DNA from: UBA2108 sp963925495
GTDB taxonomy: Bacteria > Bacteroidota > Bacteroidia > Flavobacteriales_G > Salibacteraceae
Assembly: GCA_963925495.1 (NCBI GenBank)
Contig: CAWUST010000006.1
Coordinates: forward strand, 78,958-142,957
Length of the DNA stretch: 64,000 bases
Direction: 5' to 3'
Under the pieces are notes generated by a model. That model was not told where the DNA came from. It saw only the letters and a program-made list of their open reading frames with translations, and ran no database searches. Made by a program: the position numbers and the translations under genes. Positions within the stretch are counted from its first letter, which is position 1; each line of letters begins with the position of its first letter. Below are positions 1-9,753 of this stretch, one piece after another.

Positions 1-2741
1 TCAGAGCTAGAACATGATTTTGCATCAAGATAAAGAACCGAATATTTTCCAGCTGAATCTGCAAATATTTTAGTAGCAGTAGAAAAAGAAATTCCGTTTC
101 TAAACCAAGTATAGCTTCCCCCTGGAGTTCCAGGGTCAAGTTCTACCGTTTTACCAAGACAAATTGAAGTATCTGATCTCAAAGCAACTGATTTTGAAAC
201 AGTGACTTCTATTGTATCAGCAGAAACACATGCATCTGAATCAACAACATTTACAATATAACGACCATTACTTTTAATTCCAACACTTCTAGTTGACATA
301 CCATTGTTCCAACTGTAAGAAGCATTACTCAAAGAAGCCATAGAGATTAAAGTATCTCCACCACAAATATTGGTATCGTTACCAAGCTTTACTAAATCAT
401 TATTTATTACGTTAAATAAAGCAGTATCTGCTCCACAAACACCAAGTGCAGTAAGAGAGTAAGTGCCAACAGAAGTTGTGTTAAAAGTTTGACTTGAATC
501 TTGGTGATTCCATATTACAACATCATTTGCGCCTTTGGCAACAAAAAATGAAGCAGTATCACCTTTACAAACCCTCTGATCTGCTACAGTAAGTCCAGAT
601 ATAGCAGAATATTCAAATGCTCCTGGATCTGGAGATTTTGGGTCACGAAGGTTTCCATCAAAATCCACGACGAGACCAAAGCTTTGACCTATGTTATCGG
701 CAAGCTTACTACACATCTTCAAATCATTATCACTTCTGAAAATTGGGTTATCCGATACGGAATTTGCATCAAATCCAGTGTTTGATTGCCAAGAGCTAAT
801 TGATTGTTGATTACTGCCATTAAAGGACCCGATGTTTCCTGAAGAATACAACAAGTTTTTATCCATTTTTAAAACAGAACCAAGTCCACTAACTAAAACG
901 GCGTTTCCGGTAGCTGACATATTTGCAAACACGTTATTTAAAATAGTGTTGCCACTAGAATTAATAACCATAAATGCATTTGAATTAATGTTATTGCTTT
1001 TCATAGAAACTGAATTAGAAACTACGTTAAAAAACCCAACGTTATCAAGAGCAATACCTCTTTTAGCTTCACCAGCTGCAGAAAGTGTATCTCCAATACT
1101 AAAACTATTAGTAGAGAATAGATTCTGCTTATTGCTTGTTCCACTAGAGTTTTTGACCAAAGCACCATATGTAGGCCAAACAGCTTGACGTTTAATGTAG
1201 TTTCCATAAATCTCAACATAACCTGCTGTTTCATCAACTCTAATTGCGGCAACACCTGCAAATGTGCTGTTAGATTCCATGGTGTTTTGCGAAATTTTTG
1301 ATCCGTCAACATACATCAACCAAATACTAGATCGATTGTTATTCTTGAATTTGCTTTTAGTGAAATTAATATTGCTATGCAAAGCACCTTTATCGCCTTC
1401 CAAATGAGCTGCCCAAGATCCACCTTCAAATTCACAATTATTAAAAGATATGTCCGAAACACGATCTTTAGGTCCAGAATATACTAAGCAAGCATTAGTG
1501 CTTCCGCCTGAATACTTGCTTGAAATATTACAATTGTCAAACGTGATATTTCCTGAACTTTGTTCTAATGAAATAACTCCAGAGTAAGAACCAGCAGAAG
1601 CATTGGTAATGCTGAGGTTTTTTACAACAATGTTGCTTCCGCCTTTAAATTGCAAAGCATAATTATTAACGGAATTAGTTGAAACATCATAAATGGAGCA
1701 CAAAGTTTTGTCTCCGCCTTTAGATTCAAAAGTCACAACTCTTGTTGGGCTAGAAGAGTAGAAACTATAAATTGGAGTGTTCGCCATATGTGTAGTGTCA
1801 TATAATTCAAATATTACATTGGCGCAAACACCTCTTTTATTTAAATCCATGATAGCAGAATCCAAAGTAGCATAGTCAGGAGAGCTAGGTCCACCTACAG
1901 TGTATGTTCCTTGAAGACCGGCAATTAATTCATTATACAATGAATCATTCACATCGTTACTATCTAAAACACCGTTAGGCATTGAAGTCCAAAATTCAAC
2001 AGTATCTCCAAACGAAAAGGTTTGAAAGTAAGTTAAGCTAATAGTATCAAATTGATTAGGTTTTAATAATTTATTGAATTTTAGAGGTACTTGCAACGAA
2101 TCGTTCACTTTCCAATTAACAATACAACTATCCAAGTCTTTTGTTCCAAAATTTGTAACAACTGCAGTTACCGAGTTAGATAAACCGCTACAAACTGGAA
2201 TTCCAGGTTTCACAAGTCCAGATACACCTGCGTCAAAATTAAATTCAGGAGACTCGATTACCTCGATTTCTCTAAAATTAATATTACTCTGTTGACCGCC
2301 TGCATCCACTTTAAAAGCAGTTAATCTAAATTTTGTAGATTTTATACGATTAAATTTAACACTATTGATACATTGAAGAGGTAAGTTAGAAAATTGATGA
2401 GCAGTCACCCATCCACCATTCCAATATTGCAAAGTAGCACCATTCATGAATCGTCCATTAGTCTGGCCATGATGGAATATAATTTCATCAATTTGTTTAG
2501 AGCTTGTAAACTCCCATTGAATCCATTCTACTCCAATTGTACTTGAAGGAGGAGTAGCGGTTCGCAGCCACATTTCTTGTGTACCACAAGTACCAAAGAT
2601 AAGGTTATTAAGTTTTCCGGGTCCATACCCTGCACTCATGTATGAATCTGTAAAAGTTGCTTGAGGAGCAATGTTTGTCTGAGCGTTCATTGAAAGCGCA
2701 CTGAACAAAAGCATTGTTACTCCGAGTAGAATTTTTTTCAT
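1..2741 (-). CDS. Secreted multi-domain beta-helix surface protein (C-terminus outside window)
   Basis: The minus-strand frame is open from the ATG at 2741 to the window edge: 913 codons with no stop. It begins with a signal peptide (MKKILLGVTMLLFSALSMNAQ). About residues 22-165 resemble a discoidin (F5/8 type C) carbohydrate-binding domain. A CARDB-like beta-sandwich follows (segment beginning DAGVSGLVKPG), then a right-handed parallel beta-helix rich in Asn/Ser turns (such as ILNNVFANMS), then Ig/PKD-like repeats with paired Cys. Such architectures are typical of large Bacteroidota surface proteins exported by type IX secretion, but the C-terminal sorting domain that would prove this lies outside the window. 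The ligand is unknown. The segment YTVGG..SPDYATLDSAIMDLN resembles the start of the partial gene at 63843, so the two are probably relatives. The family-level call is firm; the exact function is not. Confidence 0.8.
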   Translation of the reverse strand, partial: MKKILLGVTMLLFSALSMNAQTNIAPQATFTDSYMSAGYGPGKLNNLIFGTCGTQEMWLRTATPPSSTIGVEWIQWEFTSSKQIDEIIFHHGQTNGRFMNGATLQYWNGGWVTAHQFSNLPLQCINSVKFNRIKSTKFRLTAFKVDAGGQQSNINFREIEVIESPEFNFDAGVSGLVKPGIPVCSGLSNSVTAVVTNFGTKDLDSCIVNWKVNDSLQVPLKFNKLLKPNQFDTISLTYFQTFSFGDTVEFWTSMPNGVLDSNDVNDSLYNELIAGLQGTYTVGGPSSPDYATLDSAIMDLNKRGVCANVIFELYDTTHMANTPIYSFYSSSPTRVVTFESKGGDKTLCSIYDVSTNSVNNYALQFKGGSNIVVKNLSITNASAGSYSGVISLEQSSGNITFDNCNISSKYSGGSTNACLVYSGPKDRVSDISFNNCEFEGGSWAAHLEGDKGALHSNINFTKSKFKNNNRSSIWLMYVDGSKISQNTMESNSTFAGVAAIRVDETAGYVEIYGNYIKRQAVWPTYGALVKNSSGTSNKQNLFSTNSFSIGDTLSAAGEAKRGIALDNVGFFNVVSNSVSMKSNNINSNAFMVINSSGNTILNNVFANMSATGNAVLVSGLGSVLKMDKNLLYSSGNIGSFNGSNQQSISSWQSNTGFDANSVSDNPIFRSDNDLKMCSKLADNIGQSFGLVVDFDGNLRDPKSPDPGAFEYSAISGLTVADQRVCKGDTASFFVAKGANDVVIWNHQDSSQTFNTTSVGTYSLTALGVCGADTALFNVINNDLVKLGNDTNICGGDTLISMASLSNASYSWNNGMSTRSVGIKSNGRYIVNVVDSDACVSADTIEVTVSKSVALRSDTSICLGKTVELDPGTPGGSYTWFRNGISFSTATKIFADSAGKYSVLYLDAKSCSSS

Positions 2742-2781
2742 AAATTTCTGTTTAATTAATTATTTACCCATTAAAGAGTGC

Positions 2782-2789
2782 CAAATATA
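2782..2789 (-). promoter_or_regulatory. Bacteroidota -7 element upstream of the beta-helix gene
   Basis: On the minus strand this reads TATATTTG, an exact match to the phylum's TAnnTTTG -7 consensus, about 40 nt before the ATG at 2741. A TTTC about 19 nt further upstream could serve as the -33 element. An AT palindrome (AACATTTTT / AAAAATGTT, 2811-2829) lies just beyond; it could be an operator or the end signal of the upstream lipoprotein gene. Confidence 0.5.
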
Positions 2790-2858
2790 GCAATAAAAAA
2801 ATATTGACGAAACATTTTTAAAAAATGTTAAGTAATTGCTAACTTATGCGCTTCCAAC

Positions 2859-5800
2859 TTATTTAACGATATTTATAATTTGTGGTTGGGCATCATTTTT
2901 TCCAACAACCAAGATTCTTTCATTGTCACCTATTTGTATGATATCCATTGCTTTAGAATCTCCATTTATATATAGTCCTGTTTTTATATAGGGGCTTGAA
3001 ATCCATTTATTCGCTTTGCCGTGTATTAATACTAAACCAATTGAAGCATCAGCTCGAGGAGTTTCTACTTCTGATGAAAATAAATTTCCTGTTAAAATTG
3101 CATCTTTTTCACCATCTTTATTCAAGTCAGTTAGTATAATTGAATTGACCATGGAAAACTGAGCTTCTTGAGGAAGGTTGGAAATCTTAAACTTTCCATT
3201 ACCTAAATTTTCAATAAAAACAGACGAAAAATTAGTCGCTTTATAATTTAATGCCTTTTCTAATTTATCCCCATATACATCTTTAATAGTGGCAGCTGCA
3301 AAATCATTATAAGTAGGGAACTTCTCCTTAATAAACGGCATTTGGTCAGAACTGCATTGACGACCTCTTACAGGGTAACAAGCTCCTTGTTCGTAATAAC
3401 CCAAAACAATGTCTAGTGTTCCATTATCGTCAAAATCATGACACCAGATCTGGAACGGGGCTTCTTTTGTCGTTTTGTATTTGTAATTCAAGCCTAGGTT
3501 TCCAACCATAAAATCGACATCTCCATCATTGTCCACATCTTCACAAGCTAAACCACTCCACCAGCCGATTTCTTTGGCGAGGTTATTTTCCTTTTGCCAA
3601 GTTAGTTTCCCGTTTTCATTTTTCATAAGCATAATAGGCATCCACTCTCCTACAACAATTAAATCCAAATCATTGTCGCCGTCATAGTCCACCCAACTGC
3701 TGTTAGTAACCATTCCTGGCTTTTTAAGTTCCGGAGCAACCTTTGATGTCACATCTTGGTATTTCCCATTTTCGTATTTCAAGAGATAGCTATTGGGCGC
3801 AAAAGGGTATGTGCCAGGAACTACTCTACCACCTAAAAATAAATCGAGATCACCATCATCGTCCATATCTCCGGCAGAAATGCTTTTACCACTAGAATTT
3901 ATATTCGGTAATACGCCTTTTGTTTTTTTGAATTTTCCTTTACCTAGGTTTTCATAAAGACGGTCGGCGTAAAATTGATTGTTGATTCTATATTCATAAC
4001 CTCCACTTACAACATATAAGTCGTTGTCGCCATCTCCATCGAAATCAAAAATAAGCGCTCCAATATCTTCGCTCATTCTATCTGCTATTAGAATTTCTGG
4101 AAATTGTTGAGTAAAAGTGCCTGATGAATTCTGAAAATAGATTACTCCTGCCTGTTCCAAAGCACCGCCAATATATAGGTCTTCCAATCCATCTCCATTT
4201 AAATCTCCTTTAGCCATTCCAGGGCCCATTTTGGAGTTACCATGTGGCAATAATGATTCTAATTCAAAGTCGTCAAATTCATTTTCCCTATGTTTAAATT
4301 TAACACCTAAATTATTTTTGGTTTCGGCGAACAAGAAATTTTTAGAAATATCTTGTTTTACCGTTGGTTGTGCATTTTGCTGATTTATTTTGGCAATTAC
4401 ATTCACCGCTGATTCTGATTTGCTTTGGGTACCATTTAACCAAGTTACTTCAATTTGTACTTTTCCATCATATTTTCCAAGACCAAAATGAAGTTTAGGT
4501 TCTACCGATGAAATGTAGCCTCGAGTAGGTTGAAATTGTTGAGTTTGAGTTCCTTCTGAAGTAGTTACCCTGACCATTGCTCCTGAGCATTTTGCTTGAA
4601 TTTCAGTAAGCTCCACATCTATATAATTATTGTTTAGCTGTTCTGCATTATTTTTATAAACCCATGCAAACTCTTCCATATTATTCATTACAAGATCTAA
4701 ATCTCCATCTCCGTCTAAATCTCCAAAAGCTGAACCCTGAGTAAAGCCTTTGTTATGAAGCCCCCATTCATATGTTTTCTTTGAAAAAGTATAATCACCG
4801 TTGTTTTTAAAGATATAGTTTGCTAAAGGCGTACTTGGAGTACTAGTAAAACGATCCATTTGCTCTGCATCGGTTAAATCGTCTAATTTGACATATTTTT
4901 TACTGATTCTTCTTGTAAAGTCATTATCTCTGTCATCGAGTCGGTATCCATTAGTAACCAACAAATCCTTAAATCCATCATTGTCAAAATCTGCAAAAAG
5001 TGGTGTCCAACTCCAATCCGTACTTTGAATTCCAGCAATCTGAGCAATTTCTGAAAAGGTGCCATTTCCATTATTCAATTGAAAACTGTTATACATATAT
5101 TGATGAGGCAAACCAAAACGCACAAGTTCATTGAAGAACAGAGGATTCATTCCACTCATTTGTGTTTTAGTTCTTATATGATCTTCCGCTGACATATCAA
5201 GGGCAAGAATATCTAGCAAACCATCATTATTAAAGTCAGCAATATCATTTCCCATACTATACAATGCAATATGATTAGTTCTCTTCTTTATTTCTTCTTG
5301 AAATGTGCCATCTCCTTGGTTCATATACATAAAATCTGGCGAAGAATAGTCATTTGAAATATAGAGATCAATGTAGCCATTTTGGTCTAAGTCTCCAGCA
5401 GCAACACCTAATCCATATCCTCCAAAAATCTCTAATTTTAGTCCAACTTTATCTGTGATATTTTTGAATGTTCCATTTACATTTTCGTAAAAATGGTCTC
5501 CGCCTAGAGGGGCATTTTTATAATTATCTCTGTCCAATCTTTTTGTCGATGACCAAGAGTTTGGATGGTTAAGAACAAAAAGATCCAAGTCATCATCATT
5601 GTCAAAATCAATAAAAATACTTTGAGTTGTCCACCCGGTATCCGCAATTCCCATTTCTTCTGCTCTGTCTGTAAAGGTCAAATCGCCATTATTAATTAGC
5701 ATTACATTCTTTTTGTTTTCTGCGGTATTCATTCCACCCTTACTTACATATATGTCAATAAAACCATCGCCGTTTATATCTACTAGACATACTCCGTTAC

Positions 5801-6176
5801 TCCATTCCCCAGACATTTCAGTACCGGATTTTTTAGAAATATCCTCAAATTTAAAGTCCCCCTTGTTTAAGTACAATCTATTATCAACTTCATTTCCTGT
5901 GAAATAGATATCGTTCTTTCCATCATTATTAAAATCAGCAATTCCAACTCCACCACCATTGAACTGATATTGAAATTTGTAAAATTCAATTTCTCTTTCC
6001 AGTGTAAAATCGTTTCTAAATGAAATACCAGTTTGTTCAGGTTTCAGTAACTCAAACAATTCTTTATTAACCGTTTCAGTTTTGACCTCAGCCTTTTTAA
6101 TCGATTTTTTATTATCGTCACAAGAAGTCACTATTAGGAAAATTACTAATAGCGAAAGTAAACTTGCTTTTTTCAT
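2859..6176 (-). CDS. FG-GAP/VCBS repeat lipoprotein with ASPIC/UnbV domain (CRTAC1-like)
   Basis: 1105 residues. The start was placed at ATG 6176 (MKKASLLSLLVIFLIVTSC), because it gives a clean lipoprotein signal with Cys19 and avoids overlap with the regulator gene; an upstream in-frame ATG at 6257 would run into that gene. The residues after the Cys (DDNKK) are acidic and then basic, as in surface-exported lipoproteins of this phylum (inference). At least a dozen calcium-loop repeats of the type DxNxDGxxD (for example DINGDGFIDIY, DLDGDGDLDLV) form a beta-propeller-like fold on both sides of an ASPIC/UnbV domain at about residues 520-590. Proteins of this build in Bacteroidota often sit with SusCD-type nutrient uptake genes, but none is visible here. 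The role is probably binding of a polymer or protein at the cell surface; the substrate is unknown. Confidence 0.85.
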   Translation of the reverse strand: MKKASLLSLLVIFLIVTSCDDNKKSIKKAEVKTETVNKELFELLKPEQTGISFRNDFTLEREIEFYKFQYQFNGGGVGIADFNNDGKNDIYFTGNEVDNRLYLNKGDFKFEDISKKSGTEMSGEWSNGVCLVDINGDGFIDIYVSKGGMNTAENKKNVMLINNGDLTFTDRAEEMGIADTGWTTQSIFIDFDNDDDLDLFVLNHPNSWSSTKRLDRDNYKNAPLGGDHFYENVNGTFKNITDKVGLKLEIFGGYGLGVAAGDLDQNGYIDLYISNDYSSPDFMYMNQGDGTFQEEIKKRTNHIALYSMGNDIADFNNDGLLDILALDMSAEDHIRTKTQMSGMNPLFFNELVRFGLPHQYMYNSFQLNNGNGTFSEIAQIAGIQSTDWSWTPLFADFDNDGFKDLLVTNGYRLDDRDNDFTRRISKKYVKLDDLTDAEQMDRFTSTPSTPLANYIFKNNGDYTFSKKTYEWGLHNKGFTQGSAFGDLDGDGDLDLVMNNMEEFAWVYKNNAEQLNNNYIDVELTEIQAKCSGAMVRVTTSEGTQTQQFQPTRGYISSVEPKLHFGLGKYDGKVQIEVTWLNGTQSKSESAVNVIAKINQQNAQPTVKQDISKNFLFAETKNNLGVKFKHRENEFDDFELESLLPHGNSKMGPGMAKGDLNGDGLEDLYIGGALEQAGVIYFQNSSGTFTQQFPEILIADRMSEDIGALIFDFDGDGDNDLYVVSGGYEYRINNQFYADRLYENLGKGKFKKTKGVLPNINSSGKSISAGDMDDDGDLDLFLGGRVVPGTYPFAPNSYLLKYENGKYQDVTSKVAPELKKPGMVTNSSWVDYDGDNDLDLIVVGEWMPIMLMKNENGKLTWQKENNLAKEIGWWSGLACEDVDNDGDVDFMVGNLGLNYKYKTTKEAPFQIWCHDFDDNGTLDIVLGYYEQGACYPVRGRQCSSDQMPFIKEKFPTYNDFAAATIKDVYGDKLEKALNYKATNFSSVFIENLGNGKFKISNLPQEAQFSMVNSIILTDLNKDGEKDAILTGNLFSSEVETPRADASIGLVLIHGKANKWISSPYIKTGLYINGDSKAMDIIQIGDNERILVVGKNDAQPQIINIVK

Positions 6177-6183
6177 AATTCTG

Positions 6184-7350
6184 TTATTTTGGATTCGAGT
6201 ATTTAATAATGTCATTTCCTTCGATTTTATCACTGCACAATATAATAAGTCTTTCAATAATATTTCTTAGTTCTCTAATATTTCCTGTCCAGTTTGTTTC
6301 TTCTAGTTTTTTCAATGCATCTTCACTAAGTGTTTTTTCTGGCATTCCCATTTCGCGACAAATTACCTTAACAAAATGATTGCTGAGTAATTTTATATCT
6401 GTTTTTCTATCGTTAAGTGAAGGAACTTTAATCAATATTACACTTAGCCGATGAAACAAATCTTCTCTGAAATTTCCTTTTGCAATTTCTTCCAATAGAT
6501 TTTTGTTGGTTGCTGCCAAAACTCGAACATCTACTTTAATGTCTTTTTCGCTTCCTACTCTTGATATTTTGTGTTCTTGTAGTGCTCTTAATACTTTTGC
6601 TTGAGCGGATAAACTCATATCACCTATTTCATCCAAAAATAAGGTGCCATTTTGAGCTTGTTCAAACTTGCCTTTTTTTGTCTTTATAGCGGATGTGAAC
6701 GCCCCTTTTTCGTGTCCAAATAGCTCGCTTTCAATTAATTCAGAAGGAATTGCAGCGCAATTAACTTCGACAAACGGCAGCTTTTTACGACGGCTTTTAT
6801 TGTGTATTTCTCTTGCAACTAATTCTTTTCCAGAACCATTCGACCCGGTTATAAGTACCCGTGCTGAAGTGGGAGCGACTTTGGCTATCATTTCGTGCAC
6901 TTCTTTTATTGCGTTGCTTTCACCAATTATGCTTCCCCCTTTAAATGATTGTACCTTTTTGCGTAGGGTCTGTGTTTCTTTTACAAGTTTTTCTTTTTCA
7001 AGTCCGTTTCTTACAATTACTAAAAGTCGATTTAAATCTAAAGGTTTTGCCAAATAATCGTAGGCTCCTTTCTTAATGGCTTCTACTGCAGTTTCAATAT
7101 TGCCATGTCCAGAAATCATAATTACATTTAAATCTGGTCTAGATTCAAATGCCATTTCTAAAAATTCTAATCCATCGAGTTTTGGCATTTTCACATCACA
7201 AAGTACTAAGTCGTAGTTGGTTTTACGAACCATAATTATGGCGGCCATACCGTCCTCTGCTTCTTCAATAATATGTCCTTCGTATTCTAGAACATCTTTC
7301 AAAGCGTTTCTTATGCTTTTTTCGTCGTCAATAACTAAGATTTTTGCCAT
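6184..7350 (-). CDS. NtrC-like response regulator (REC + AAA+, no HTH)
   Basis: 388 residues. Residues 1-120 are a receiver domain (acidic pair D8-D9, phospho-acceptor D52 in LVLCDVKMP). Residues about 143-375 are the sigma-54-interaction AAA+ ATPase with Walker A GSNGSGKE (near 168) and Walker B LFLDEIGD. Two oddities are seen directly. The sigma-54-contacting loop reads GAFTSA instead of GAFTGA (near residue 216), and the protein stops about 25 residues after the AAA+ lid with no Fis-type helix-turn-helix. It may therefore activate from solution or act without binding DNA itself (inference). No sensor kinase is adjacent. It lies 7 nt after natB and 7 nt before the FG-GAP lipoprotein, so the genes are probably co-transcribed. 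Confidence 0.88.
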   Translation of the reverse strand: MAKILVIDDEKSIRNALKDVLEYEGHIIEEAEDGMAAIIMVRKTNYDLVLCDVKMPKLDGLEFLEMAFESRPDLNVIMISGHGNIETAVEAIKKGAYDYLAKPLDLNRLLVIVRNGLEKEKLVKETQTLRKKVQSFKGGSIIGESNAIKEVHEMIAKVAPTSARVLITGSNGSGKELVAREIHNKSRRKKLPFVEVNCAAIPSELIESELFGHEKGAFTSAIKTKKGKFEQAQNGTLFLDEIGDMSLSAQAKVLRALQEHKISRVGSEKDIKVDVRVLAATNKNLLEEIAKGNFREDLFHRLSVILIKVPSLNDRKTDIKLLSNHFVKVICREMGMPEKTLSEDALKKLEETNWTGNIRELRNIIERLIILCSDKIEGNDIIKYSNPK

Positions 7351-7357
7351 AATTAAA

Positions 7358-8698
7358 TTAACCGTTATTGTACTTCAACCATTTCCAAAGTTCTTTGTAA
7401 GAAGTTTTGCCAGACATTAAAATACCAACACGGTAAATTTTTGCAGCAAACCAAACGGCCGCGAAGGAGCCTAATATTAATAGGCCCATACTTAATGCTA
7501 CTTCCCAAATTGGAATGCCACCATCACCAACGCCAAGCGCTACCCTAACCAACATTATTATTGGTGAAGTAAGGGGGAATATGGACAACCAAAATGCTAT
7601 TGACCCTTCTGGGTTTTGGATAATTGTAGTTGCAAAAACGTAGGCCAGAATCAGAGGGGAGGTAATAGGGACCATAAATTGCTGGCTGTCCGTTTCGTTG
7701 TCAACTGCTGCTCCAACTGCAGCAAATAGAGCTCCGTAAAGAAAGTAACCACCTAAAAAGTAAAAGAAAAACAAGGCAATCATTACGGGCCAATTTGTAC
7801 GGTTAATTATATTGTTCGGGTCTAACAATCCGGTTTTGTCTCCATTGCTTTGCGCTTGTAATTCTTGCGATATTTCTGGCGTTGTTTGTATTTGTTCTGT
7901 AATTTGATCCGCTGAATAATAGGATTCTAAAATTGTAGCTTGAGCTATTCCAAAAATTCCTAAGGTTAGGATAATCCATAATGCAAATTGAGTCAGACTA
8001 ACCAAACCAACACCAATTATTTTACCCATCATTAAATCAAAAGGACGAACAGAGGTAATTATTACTTCTACAATTTTGCTGGATTTTTCTTCAATTACTC
8101 CGCGCATTACTTGGACGCTGTACATGAATATGAATAAATAAATCAAAACTCCAAATCCAAGTCCAATTAAGGTTTTTCCCTTATCCAAATTTTCTTCTTC
8201 GCCAGTTTCACTGTATTTTATAGCGTTTAAAGTAAAATTAGTTTTAACCGCCCTAAAATCGTCGGGGTCAATTTTGTACTGAAGAAGTTTTAATTCTTCA
8301 ACCACACCTTCCACTTGATCTTCAATGCCCCTAATAACAGTTCCGCTAGGTTGTTTTTTGTAATACAACATAGCAATATTACCGGCTTCAATATTTTTAG
8401 GTATGTAAAGTATGCAGGTATAATCTGACTCATAAAACATTTCTTTGGATTGTTGTAAATCCATGTTATTGGCATAATTAAACTTTATGTTTTTAGTATC
8501 TTGAATATTGTTGAATGCTGGTGCTTTTTCGTCAATAATCAGTACCTTATGATTTACATCTTCAGTAATGCTCAACCAAATTACAGCAGCCAACCCTAGT
8601 CCAATAACAAGCGGCCCTAAAAGGGTAATTAGAATAAATGACTTCTTTTTTACACGAGTTAAATACTCTCTTTCTATTATTAGTGAAATTTTACTCAT
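7358..8698 (-). CDS. ABC-2 type transporter permease (NatB-like)
   Basis: 446 residues. There is an N-terminal membrane helix (about residues 20-45, ILITLLGPLVIGLGLAAVIW), a soluble extracytoplasmic region of about 130 residues, and then five to six membrane helices from about residue 175 on, including YLFIFMYSVQVMRGVIEEK. This is the topology of the NatB/ABC-2 family, which exports Na+ or small toxic compounds in the few characterised cases. Its ATG overlaps the stop of the ATPase gene by 4 nt (ATGA), so translation is probably coupled. The substrate cannot be read from sequence. Confidence 0.85.
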   Translation of the reverse strand: MSKISLIIEREYLTRVKKKSFILITLLGPLVIGLGLAAVIWLSITEDVNHKVLIIDEKAPAFNNIQDTKNIKFNYANNMDLQQSKEMFYESDYTCILYIPKNIEAGNIAMLYYKKQPSGTVIRGIEDQVEGVVEELKLLQYKIDPDDFRAVKTNFTLNAIKYSETGEEENLDKGKTLIGLGFGVLIYLFIFMYSVQVMRGVIEEKSSKIVEVIITSVRPFDLMMGKIIGVGLVSLTQFALWIILTLGIFGIAQATILESYYSADQITEQIQTTPEISQELQAQSNGDKTGLLDPNNIINRTNWPVMIALFFFYFLGGYFLYGALFAAVGAAVDNETDSQQFMVPITSPLILAYVFATTIIQNPEGSIAFWLSIFPLTSPIIMLVRVALGVGDGGIPIWEVALSMGLLILGSFAAVWFAAKIYRVGILMSGKTSYKELWKWLKYNNG

Positions 8699-9645
8699 GA
8701 TACCTCTTCCAATGTTTCGTTATTAATTTCATTTACCCTTTGAATAAACACATCGTTCATCGAAGGTATTTCTTCATGTAAGGCATGTATTTCAACATGA
8801 GGAAGAAGTGCTTGTAATAAATCATTGGGAGTTTTATCATTCAGTAATCGAACTTTGGCAGTTTCAAAATTCCCTACTTTTTTCGATTCTATTAATTCAG
8901 CGTCAATCCAAAGTGCTTGAGAGAATTTTACTTTATCGCCTATAAACGAAACATTAAAAATATTTTCTTTTCTTGCTTCTTTTACTTCTTTCACACTTCC
9001 TTCAATAATTTTTCTCGATTTGTAGATTAAAGCAATGTCATCGCAAATTTCTTCAACTGATGACATATTGTGAGTAGATAAAATAATTGTTGCTCCATTT
9101 TCTTTCAATCTCATTATTTCGTCTCGAATAAGTGTGGCATTAATTGGATCAAAACCAGAAAAAGGTTCATCTAGAATTAAAAGCTCAGGCTCATGAAGTA
9201 CAGTAACGATAAATTGCACTTTTTGCTGCATTCCTTTTGAAAGTTCCTCTATTTTTTTATCCCACCAATCAGTTATTTCAAATTTATCGAACCAAAATTT
9301 CAAGAGTTCCATTGCCCTTTTTTTAGAAAGGCCTTTAAGTCTTGCAAGGTAAAGGGCTTGTTCGCCCACTTTCATTTTTTTGTACAATCCTCGTTCTTCA
9401 GGAAGATAGCCAATGGTCGATTCGTGTGAAATATTTAGAGGAACCCCATGAAAGAGAATTCGGCCTTCATCAGGAGCTGTTATTTGATTAATTATACGAA
9501 TTAAGCTCGTTTTTCCGGCTCCATTGGGCCCAAGTAATCCGAAAATCGTATTTTTTGGTATGTCAATGGAAATATTTTCCAAGGCTGTATGCTTTGCATA
9601 GCGTTTTGTAACGCCTTGAATTGACAAAATTGTTTCTGGGTTCAT
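8695..9645 (-). CDS. ABC transporter ATP-binding protein (NatA-like)
   Basis: 316 residues with a full nucleotide-binding domain: Walker A GPNGAGKTS (about 38-46), the signature LSKGMQQK, Walker B LLILDEPFSGFD and the switch His in LSTHNMSSVEE. The last 90 or so residues match the DUF4162-type extension common in NatA-like ATPases. The signature has Lys-Gly where many transporters have Gly-Gly, which is common in this subfamily. It pairs with the permease just downstream (4-nt overlap). A hairpin between dnaJ and this gene (9661-9689) separates it from the chaperone genes. Confidence 0.9.
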   Translation of the reverse strand: MNPETILSIQGVTKRYAKHTALENISIDIPKNTIFGLLGPNGAGKTSLIRIINQITAPDEGRILFHGVPLNISHESTIGYLPEERGLYKKMKVGEQALYLARLKGLSKKRAMELLKFWFDKFEITDWWDKKIEELSKGMQQKVQFIVTVLHEPELLILDEPFSGFDPINATLIRDEIMRLKENGATIILSTHNMSSVEEICDDIALIYKSRKIIEGSVKEVKEARKENIFNVSFIGDKVKFSQALWIDAELIESKKVGNFETAKVRLLNDKTPNDLLQALLPHVEIHALHEEIPSMNDVFIQRVNEINNETLEEVS

Positions 9646-9660
9646 TTACTATAAAAAATA

Positions 9661-9689
9661 AGCGCCGTTTAGTATTTCTAAACAGCGCT
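9661..9689 (-). terminator. Hairpin between dnaJ and natA
   Basis: AGCGCCGTTTAG and CTAAACAGCGCT form a 12-bp stem with one mismatch around a 5-nt loop. On the minus strand it is followed by a T-rich stretch (TTATTTTTTA), so it is a plausible intrinsic terminator for grpE-dnaJ, possibly leaky toward natA. Confidence 0.6.
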
Positions 9690-9753
9690 CAAATATAATA
9701 ACCTGAGAGTATTAATAAAAGGACTCGGGTCAATAAGTATTATGACTTTTATC

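Noticed and set aside
832..2295. Plus- and minus-strand frames inside the first 2.3 kb
   Set aside because: They lie within the long minus-strand beta-helix gene, which is open without a stop from 2741 to the edge and reads as a coherent protein.
6177..6257. Longer N-terminus of the FG-GAP lipoprotein
   Set aside because: It would overlap the response regulator by about 70 nt and hide the clear lipoprotein signal that begins at 6176.
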